Source: JAFMDF01 sp039024375
GTDB taxonomy: Bacteria > Bacteroidota > Bacteroidia > Chitinophagales > Saprospiraceae
Assembly: GCA_039024375.1 (NCBI GenBank)
Contig: JBCCQK010000005.1
Location: 1-49,515, forward strand
Direction of reading: 5' to 3'
DNA length: 49,515 nucleotides
Below are positions 43,373-49,515 of the stretch, in pieces. Numbering within the stretch: position 1 is the first letter of the stretch; the number at the start of each line of letters is the position of its first letter. Made by a program: the position numbers and the translations under genes. The notes under the pieces were generated by a model. It was not told the origin of the DNA. It ran no database searches and was given only the letters and a program-made list of their open reading frames with translations.

Positions 43373-45997
43373 ATGAGAAAAATAACGATATTCGCATTTC
43401 TACTAACGCTACTTTCTTTTGGTTGTAAAACCAGTCAACAACTATTTGAAGAACCCATTATCGAAACGACCGTTACGGAATTTCGAGATTTGGATACCAT
43501 GATGGTCTCCGCCAAGAAACCCAGTGCCTTAAAAGCGCCCGAAGATTACCGACTGCCCGTTTATAAGCCGAGCTATCGACTCAAAAACGATTTGATTCAT
43601 ACCAAATTGGAACTAAAATTTGACTGGGAAAAAGAACGCGTCATTGGCAAAGCCGAATTGACTTTGAAACCATGGTTTTACCCAACGGACGAATTGGAAT
43701 TAGATGCCAAAAACTTTGACATCAATAATGTGACGTTGGCGACGGGAGAAGCCTTGTCTTTTGATTATGATGGTAAAAAATTATATATCCAACTCAATAA
43801 TGAATACGATAAAACGGAACACTACAAAATAGTTATCGACTACGTGGCCAAACCGTCCGAAGGGGAAATTGGCGGTAGTGCAGCCATTACCTCCGATAAA
43901 GGGCTGTTTTTTATCAATGCGGACGGCAAAGACCCGAACAAGCCACAGCAGATTTGGACCCAAGGCGAAACCGAAAACAACTCCCGCTGGTTCCCTACCA
44001 TTGACAAACCCAACGAACGGACTACACAAGAAATGTACTTAACTGTACAAGATAAATATAAGACACTTTCCAACGGTGTACTGGTTTCTTCTACTAAAAA
44101 TATGGACGGCACACGCACCGATTACTGGAAAATGGAACAACCCCACGCCCCGTATTTATTCATGGTGGCCGTCGGAGATTTTGCTAAAGTAGAAGATAGC
44201 TGGCAGGGCATTCCCGTGAATTATTACGTCGAACGCGAATACGAAGCGGACGCTAAAAATATTTTTGCCCACACGCCTGAAATGCTCTCCTTCTTTTCCG
44301 AAAAATTGGGCCTAATGTATATGTGGCCGAAGTATTCGCAAATTGTGGTGCGAGACTACGTATCGGGCGCCATGGAAAATACTACCGCCGTTGTTTTTGG
44401 TCAGCAGGTGCAAAAAAAGACTAGAGAACTCATCGACAACCACAATGATTACATCGTAGCGCACGAACTGTTCCACCACTGGTTTGGAGATTACGTGACT
44501 TGTGAAAGTTGGGCCAATTTAACGATGAACGAAGGCTTTGCGAATTACAGCGAGTACCTTTGGTTCGAACACAAATACGGCAGAGAAGAAGCCGATTATC
44601 ACCGCATAAACGAACTGAATGGCTATCTAGGTTCAGTGGCAGGCGGTGGGATTCACCCCTTAATTTGGTTCGACAATCCCGACAAAGAAGCGATGTTCGA
44701 TGGACACAGTTATAATAAAGGCGGAATGGTGCTGCACATGCTGCGACAATACGTGGGAGACGATGCGTTTTTTGCCTCTTTGAAAAAATATTTGCAGGAC
44801 AATGCTTACACGGCCGTCGAAGCGCACGACCTGCGTTTGGCTTTCGAAGAAGTCACGGGGCAAGACCTAAACTGGTTTTTCAATCAATGGTATTTCGAAG
44901 CGGGACATCCAGAATTGGTCATTGACTATGGCTACGACGCCGCTACCCAAACAGCTAGTGTGACCATTGAGCAAACGCAAGACCCCGAAAAAAGTCCCGC
45001 TATTTTTCAACTACCCATTTTAATTGACATTCACGAAGACGAAAACACCGTTCGACGGGAAGAGGTTTTTATGGACTTACGCAAGCAAACCTTCTATTTT
45101 AAAGTAGCCACCAAGCCCGCTTTAATCAACGTCGATGCGGAAAAAGTGCTACTCGCCGAACGACAAGATAATAAGACGGAAGCAGAATACGTATTTCAAT
45201 ACCACAACGTCAATAATTTGATGGACCGATACGAGGCGCTGCAAAACTTAAAAGAAGTGAAATCCTCTGCTGCTGTGGAAGTCCGAAAAGCCGCCTTACG
45301 AGACAAGCATTGGTTCATCCGCAATATGAGTTTGGAGGCCATCGAACCCGACGCCGAAACTTTAGAAGAAATAGCTAAACTAGCCGTCAGTGATATTCGT
45401 TCGCAAGTTCGGGCCAATGCCTTAGATGTACTGAGTAATGCTGACTACGTAGGTTTGGAATCCATTGCAGGAAAAGTGCTAGACAACGAACAAGCCTACC
45501 CCGTTATCGGGTCGGCATTGATGGCCCTAAATCAAGTTAACCCCGTAGAAGCTGTAAAAAGAGCGGAGCAACTAGAAAAAGACCTTAAAATTAATGCGTT
45601 GATACTAGCCGTGGGAGACATTTACGCAGCACAGGCACGAGCGGACAAAATTCCTTTTTTCGAAAAAAATCTGACGAAAGTAGATGGCCCCGAAGCGTCC
45701 AATTTTTTCCACAACTACGCTGGTTTATTACTCTCCAACGGTGGAGATATGACGGGCGCTTTTGGTAACTTAAAAGGCATTGCTACGGATATGTCACAGT
45801 CGTTGTGGCGGCGTTTCTTTTCGACACAGACCTTAGCGGAACTCAGCCAATTTTACAGTGAGATGATTGGGCAAGCTACCGACGAAACGGTTAAAACTAT
45901 GTTCCAGAATAACATAGATACGATTCAGCAATACATCGCAGAAATTAAAAAAACGGAGACGAATCAGCAATTGATTGCGGTTTATACGAATTTTTAA
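43373..45997 (+). CDS. M1-family aminopeptidase, lipoprotein
   Basis: 874 residues. Signal peptide with lipobox (LLTLLSFG-C18), so it is a probable outer-membrane or surface lipoprotein. The M1 zinc site is intact: exopeptidase motif GAMEN (332-336), HELFHH with H364, E365 and H368, and the third ligand E387 in NEGFANY. A tyrosine for transition-state binding is expected near DGHSYNKGGMVLH. The last 250 residues are helical repeats of HEAT type (AALRDKHWFIRNMSLEAI, KLAVSDIRSQVRANALDVL). It trims N-terminal residues from peptides outside the cytoplasm. Confidence 0.93.
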   Translation: MRKITIFAFLLTLLSFGCKTSQQLFEEPIIETTVTEFRDLDTMMVSAKKPSALKAPEDYRLPVYKPSYRLKNDLIHTKLELKFDWEKERVIGKAELTLKPWFYPTDELELDAKNFDINNVTLATGEALSFDYDGKKLYIQLNNEYDKTEHYKIVIDYVAKPSEGEIGGSAAITSDKGLFFINADGKDPNKPQQIWTQGETENNSRWFPTIDKPNERTTQEMYLTVQDKYKTLSNGVLVSSTKNMDGTRTDYWKMEQPHAPYLFMVAVGDFAKVEDSWQGIPVNYYVEREYEADAKNIFAHTPEMLSFFSEKLGLMYMWPKYSQIVVRDYVSGAMENTTAVVFGQQVQKKTRELIDNHNDYIVAHELFHHWFGDYVTCESWANLTMNEGFANYSEYLWFEHKYGREEADYHRINELNGYLGSVAGGGIHPLIWFDNPDKEAMFDGHSYNKGGMVLHMLRQYVGDDAFFASLKKYLQDNAYTAVEAHDLRLAFEEVTGQDLNWFFNQWYFEAGHPELVIDYGYDAATQTASVTIEQTQDPEKSPAIFQLPILIDIHEDENTVRREEVFMDLRKQTFYFKVATKPALINVDAEKVLLAERQDNKTEAEYVFQYHNVNNLMDRYEALQNLKEVKSSAAVEVRKAALRDKHWFIRNMSLEAIEPDAETLEEIAKLAVSDIRSQVRANALDVLSNADYVGLESIAGKVLDNEQAYPVIGSALMALNQVNPVEAVKRAEQLEKDLKINALILAVGDIYAAQARADKIPFFEKNLTKVDGPEASNFFHNYAGLLLSNGGDMTGAFGNLKGIATDMSQSLWRRFFSTQTLAELSQFYSEMIGQATDETVKTMFQNNIDTIQQYIAEIKKTETNQQLIAVYTNF

Positions 45998-46149
45998 AAC
46001 ATCGTAACTACTTAATATTCATTCTTTACCATAAAGGTATGGAGACCATTGAGTCCACAAAGTTTATTTTCGAGCGCAGATTGGACAAATTCCTTTCTAC
46101 AGTTTGCCTTTTCATAGAAAACTCGGCAATGCGTCAAATGTAAGGCTGT

Positions 46150-46219
46150 ACGTTTACTAAACTTTAGAAGTTTATCGTCCCCATAGTAGTAAGATAGGCT
46201 TTAGAAGTTTAGTAAACGT
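46150..46219. repeat. 15-bp inverted repeat between M1 and TonB genes
   Basis: ACGTTTACTAAACTT (46150-46164) is exactly complementary to 46205-46219. CTTTAGAAGTTTA also occurs as a direct repeat in both halves. It is the only structure seen in the gap 45998-46377, which holds no gene; no T-tract follows, so termination is uncertain. Confidence 0.65.
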
Positions 46220-46377
46220 TCCCCTACGCACCAAAAAAACCTTTTAAAGCATCTATCGCAATAGGTAGTACTCACCAACTCTTTTTTATATAAGTTAAAC
46301 TGACTCCAAATGAATGCTGCTGAGCAACTGTACTTGCTTGGCCTAACACCTCTATTTTTAAACCAAAAAAATTAGTC

Positions 46378-47274
46378 ATGAATGTAGCACTGGGTAGCGC
46401 CGCTATCGGCTGGGCAACGCTTGCCCTTATGGTCGGTTTAGGCGTTTTAATTTACGGATTTCGGCAATATTTTCGTCGTTTGGGTCGAAAAACGTCGCTG
46501 ACTAGCCAACCACTGACCGTAGAAAATCGAAATAAACACCCCGCCGTCAATGTATTTCGATGGAGTAATACGTTTTTGCGGGTAGGTATGATTGCATCTT
46601 TGACGTTTGTCGTATTGGCTTTCAGTTACACCACCTACGAAGTAACGGAATTTGAAATCGGTCCGATGGAAGCAGAAGATATTATCGACAACGACCCACC
46701 GAGAACGATTGACCCACCCAAACCACCGCCACCGCCTCCACCGCCGCCCGTGATTGAGGAGGTGAACGTAGAAGAAGTGGAAGAAGAACCCGAATTTGTG
46801 GATAATTTTATCGACGAGGAAGAAGAAGTGCTTCCGCCACCGCCGCCACCCAAGATTGAAAAACCCGTCGTTGCCCCACCGCCACCGCCCGACCCCGTGG
46901 ACGATACGCCTATTAGATTTGCGGAACAAATGCCCCGTTTTCCCGGTTGTCAGAACTTTTCGGGCGACCGCAAAGCCAAAGACCTCTGCGCCCAGAGAGC
47001 GTTGATGAAATTTTTATCCAGCAAACTAAACTATCCTGCTTTGGCTAGAGAAAATGGAATTGAAGGAACGGCCGTGATTCGCTTCGTAGTCGAAAAGGAT
47101 GGTCATCTGAGTAAGTTGGAGATTGTTAAAGACCCCGGCGGCGGATTGGGTAAAGAGGCCCTACGAGTCGTGGATTTGATGAATAGTATGGAAGAAAACT
47201 GGAGTCCAGGTAAACAAAATGGTCGGTCCGTTCGAGTGCAATTCAATTTGCCGATTCGGTTTAACTTACAGTAG
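46378..47274 (+). CDS. Energy transducer TonB
   Basis: 298 residues. Two hydrophobic N-terminal segments (ATLALMVGLGVLIYGF and VGMIASLTFVVLAFSY) anchor it in the inner membrane. A periplasmic linker rich in Pro and Glu (PPKPPPPPPPPP, EEVEEEPEF, EVLPPPPPPK) spans the periplasm. The C-terminal domain (about 205-298) contains LNYPALARENGIEGTAVIRFVV and the terminal strand VRVQFNLPIRF. It couples proton motive force to outer-membrane receptors such as the one at 25107. Most TonB proteins have one N-terminal helix; the two-helix N-terminus is a variant frequent in Bacteroidota. No ExbB/ExbD genes are adjacent. Confidence 0.9.
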   Translation: MNVALGSAAIGWATLALMVGLGVLIYGFRQYFRRLGRKTSLTSQPLTVENRNKHPAVNVFRWSNTFLRVGMIASLTFVVLAFSYTTYEVTEFEIGPMEAEDIIDNDPPRTIDPPKPPPPPPPPPVIEEVNVEEVEEEPEFVDNFIDEEEEVLPPPPPPKIEKPVVAPPPPPDPVDDTPIRFAEQMPRFPGCQNFSGDRKAKDLCAQRALMKFLSSKLNYPALARENGIEGTAVIRFVVEKDGHLSKLEIVKDPGGGLGKEALRVVDLMNSMEENWSPGKQNGRSVRVQFNLPIRFNLQ

Positions 47275-47281
47275 TTGGGGA

Positions 47282-47321
47282 GGTGGACAGGTTTAGAGGT
47301 AGAGAGGCTGAGAGGTGAAAG
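47282..47321. repeat. Octamer satellite (GGTTGARA family), second locus
   Basis: GGTGGACA, GGTTTAGA, GGTAGAGA, GGCTGAGA and a degenerate GGTGAAAG follow with 8-nt spacing just after the tonB stop. Same unit as at 8521-8653. Downstream, AATGGCAG/CTGCCATT (47338-47345/47362-47369) forms an 8-bp stem. The rest of the gap to 47616 holds no gene. Confidence 0.65.
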
Positions 47322-47496
47322 GGGTGAAGAGGGTACGAATGGCAGTTTTCTTGACAGAAGGCTGCCATTGGTCGTTTGGAGTTGGGCAACTTTCTTGATT
47401 TTCTGGCGTTTTTTATAAGTTGATGTGGTCACCGACCACAATAAGTGATGGTTAATGAGTTATAAATGGCTTACCCGTATGGAATGACTTTGGTAT

Positions 47497-47512
47497 TTAC
47501 AAATATTTGTAA
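47497..47512. promoter_or_regulatory. Perfect 16-bp palindrome upstream of the TPR gene
   Basis: TTACAAATATTTGTAA is perfectly self-complementary, about 105 bp before the ATG at 47617. It contains ATATTTG, one base from the -7 consensus, in both orientations, so it may be a promoter or a dimeric regulator's site. Confidence 0.4.
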
Positions 47513-47616
47513 TACACAAAAAATCATTCATCACTTATCATTCATCATCCATTTAGCGAAGACATTATTCAAATATGGTGTAAGGTTTGCACTGTTTCTA
47601 CCAGAAAAATATAACC

Positions 47617-49419
47617 ATGCGATACTTTCTGCTTTTCGGCCTTTTCTTGTTTTCCTTTTCTTTCCAAGTGCATGCGCAACAGTCGCGTTTGGCACAGCAG
47701 TATTACCAGAATGGGGAATACGAAAAAGCGGCATCGCTGTACCAAAAATTGTACGAGCAGCAGAACTATAATGACTATTATTTTGAGCGTTACGTAGAAT
47801 GTTTGATTAGTTTGGAAGAATACCAGACTTGTGAGCAAGCTATCAAAAAGCAACTCAAGAAGCGACCCGAACAGGTGCAATTATACGTAACCTATGGGAA
47901 TCTTTTCGAACGACAGAATCAAGAAGCAGACGCCAAACAACAGTACCAGAATGCCATTAAGAAACTATCGGCCGACCGATTCATTGTTACCAAATTGGCC
48001 AACGCTTTTGTCCGCTTGACAAAATATAAATTGGCCATTGACACTTATGAAAGAGGGGGCGAACTACTGAAAGACAAGACCGTTTTTGCTTATAATTTGG
48101 CTGATTTGTACCGCCGTCAAGGAAATAGCAAAAAGATGATTGAATATTATTTGAATAGTGTCGAAGCCAATCCTTCTCGGTTGTCGTCGGTCAAGACCCT
48201 GTTTCAGCGCTATTTGGAAGAAGAAGATTTTTTGGACTTGCAAACTCAACTGTACGAGCGGATTCAAGACAATCGAGAAACGCCGATTTATCCCGAATTG
48301 TTAAGTTGGGTATTTATTCAACGGAAGGACTACAAAAATGCCTTTCGGCAAGTTCGGGCTTTGGACCGACAGAATAAGGAAAATGGGTCAAGGGTCTATC
48401 AGTTGGCCAATATTGCGGCCAACGCAAAGGACTACGATACGGCCATCAAAGCCTTCGATTACATCGCACGGGAAAAAGGCGTCACGTCTAGCTACTACAT
48501 TCCTGCGCAGCAAGAGTCTTTAGCTTGTAAGCGTAAGCGAATTGTGGAAGGCTACGATTATTCGATGGAAGATTTACGGGCTTTGGAGGCGGAGTACAAT
48601 ACTTTTTTAGACGAATTTGGCCGTAATAAAACCACCGCCAATATCTTGGTTGAACTGGCCGATTTAGAAGCGTTTTACCTCAATGATTTGAACAAGGCCA
48701 TCATTATTTTAGACCAGTTGATTCAGTTTCCGGGCATCAATCCGGGGACGCAAGCGAATGGAAAATTAAAATTGGCCGACTTCTACTTGATGCAAGGCGA
48801 AATATGGGAAGCGACCCTACTCTACTCGCAAGTAGATAAAGCCTTTAAAGACGATATTTTGGGCCACGAAGCTAGATTCAGAAATGCTCGCTTGTCGTAC
48901 TATGCGGGCGATTTCCAGTGGGCGCAGACGCAGTTTAAAGTTTTAAAACGCTCCACATCGAAGTTAATCGCCAACGATGCGTTGGATTTGGCCGTTTTCA
49001 TTACCGACAATCTAGGCTTAGATTCGACAGAGGCATCGCTCAAACTTTACTCGGAAGCCGATTTATTAGTTTTCCAAAATCGCTTCGACGAAGCCTTTAC
49101 CAAACTAGACTCTTTACTTGCCCGATTTCCTGACCATTCCCTACAAGACGATGTATTGTACATGAAAGCGCAGATTTACAAAAAGCAAAAGAATTGGACC
49201 GAAGCGGTCGCTATGTACGAAACCATTATCGAAGACCATACGGACGAAATCCGAGCCGACAATGCGTTATTCGAATTGGCCGATTTACAGGAAAATCAAC
49301 TGAATAATGTAGAACGTGCTAAGGAACTGTACGAAAAAATCTTCATTGATTTTTCCAATAGTACGTTTGCGGTGGAAGCCAGAAAGCGCTTCCGAAAACT
49401 GCGAGGGGATAATATCTAG
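47617..49419 (+). CDS. Exported tetratricopeptide-repeat protein
   Basis: 600 residues from the ATG at 47617, which precedes the signal peptide MRYFLLFGLFLFSFSFQVHAQ. The rest is helical tandem repeats of about 34 residues with TPR spacing, for example QYYQNGEYEKAASLYQKLY near the start and WTEAVAMYETIIEDHTDEIRADNALFELADL near the end. TPR arrays mediate protein-protein contacts; a periplasmic scaffold role is likely. Similar ~600-residue TPR proteins are common in Bacteroidota and lack a firm function. The region 49420-49515 after the stop shows no gene. Confidence 0.85.
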   Translation: MRYFLLFGLFLFSFSFQVHAQQSRLAQQYYQNGEYEKAASLYQKLYEQQNYNDYYFERYVECLISLEEYQTCEQAIKKQLKKRPEQVQLYVTYGNLFERQNQEADAKQQYQNAIKKLSADRFIVTKLANAFVRLTKYKLAIDTYERGGELLKDKTVFAYNLADLYRRQGNSKKMIEYYLNSVEANPSRLSSVKTLFQRYLEEEDFLDLQTQLYERIQDNRETPIYPELLSWVFIQRKDYKNAFRQVRALDRQNKENGSRVYQLANIAANAKDYDTAIKAFDYIAREKGVTSSYYIPAQQESLACKRKRIVEGYDYSMEDLRALEAEYNTFLDEFGRNKTTANILVELADLEAFYLNDLNKAIIILDQLIQFPGINPGTQANGKLKLADFYLMQGEIWEATLLYSQVDKAFKDDILGHEARFRNARLSYYAGDFQWAQTQFKVLKRSTSKLIANDALDLAVFITDNLGLDSTEASLKLYSEADLLVFQNRFDEAFTKLDSLLARFPDHSLQDDVLYMKAQIYKKQKNWTEAVAMYETIIEDHTDEIRADNALFELADLQENQLNNVERAKELYEKIFIDFSNSTFAVEARKRFRKLRGDNI

Positions 49420-49515
49420 GAAAATTTCCTTTTATCAATTTACAATTTTCTCTCAACCGTACAAATTCTTTCTTTACATTCCAATTTCAGGAAAAAACAC
49501 TTTATTTATCAACTA

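Noticed and set aside
46447..46929. Glycine/tryptophan-rich minus-strand ORFs within tonB
   Set aside because: They are the antisense reading of the proline-rich TonB linker.
1..49515. tRNA, rRNA, tmRNA, RNase P RNA or SRP RNA
   Set aside because: No cloverleaf with CCA-type acceptor, and none of the conserved core sequences I know for these RNAs were recognised.

Overview
The window looks like the chromosome of a Bacteroidota bacterium, most likely a Saprospiraceae/Lewinella-type member of the Saprospiria. The evidence is three proteins with type IX secretion (T9SS) C-terminal sorting domains, a PorV/PorQ-family outer-membrane protein, a TonB-dependent receptor with a carboxypeptidase-like N-terminal extension, a TonB protein with a proline-rich linker, TAnnTTTG-type -7 promoter boxes, a D-for-H third ligand in YbeY as is usual in this phylum, moderately low GC, and many short palindromic intergenic repeats. 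No rRNA, tRNA or CRISPR array was recognised.

Layout. 1-4800: two divergent AAA-type ATPases (one cut by the window edge, one frameshifted) around a perfect 22-bp palindrome; manC; a scar where a PD-(D/E)XK-like fragment and a YecM-like fragment meet tail to tail; and a 167-bp MITE-like palindrome. 4800-9250: small redox/housekeeping genes (PPOX flavoprotein, two pirins, a GNAT-nitroreductase pair, a YdeI/DUF1905 protein). 9300-15640: CotH-like secreted protein, DUF3336-patatin lipase, a TetR-SDR pair sharing a near-identical 23-bp operator, an ECF sigma factor and a membrane-bound LytTR regulator. 15776-28739: a minus-strand TonB receptor -> giant T9SS protein -> PorV/PorQ set that looks like one export/uptake operon, split between its second and third genes by an accessory island of about 3.9 kb (16882-20723). 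The island carries a hypothetical gene, a lipoprotein, a UPF0175/DUF3368 toxin-antitoxin pair, a MerR-HTH/HEPN-like fusion, copies of a 155-bp inverted-repeat element and a relic of a second toxin-antitoxin locus. 28740-36913: a long intergenic region, an orphan C39-peptidase ABC exporter, an anti-sigma-type kinase with ybeY, and a T9SS Asp-box (BNR) protein. 36914-49515: a candidate structured RNA, a small T9SS protein, TetR, a REP-associated transposase (RAYT) with its REP hairpins (one inside its own coding sequence), an MMPL/RND exporter, an M1 aminopeptidase, TonB and a TPR protein.

How it works together: outer-membrane transport and T9SS export dominate, since TonB energises TonB-dependent receptors and PorV-like proteins serve T9SS cargo. 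The most interesting parts are the island splitting the receptor/T9SS/PorV set, the MerR-HEPN fusion inside it, two candidate small RNAs on the minus strand (37323-37565 and about 33815-33889), the paired TetR operators, and several families of compensating palindromes or 7-8-nt periodic satellites between genes. Function assignments rest on motif recognition by eye; no database search was possible.
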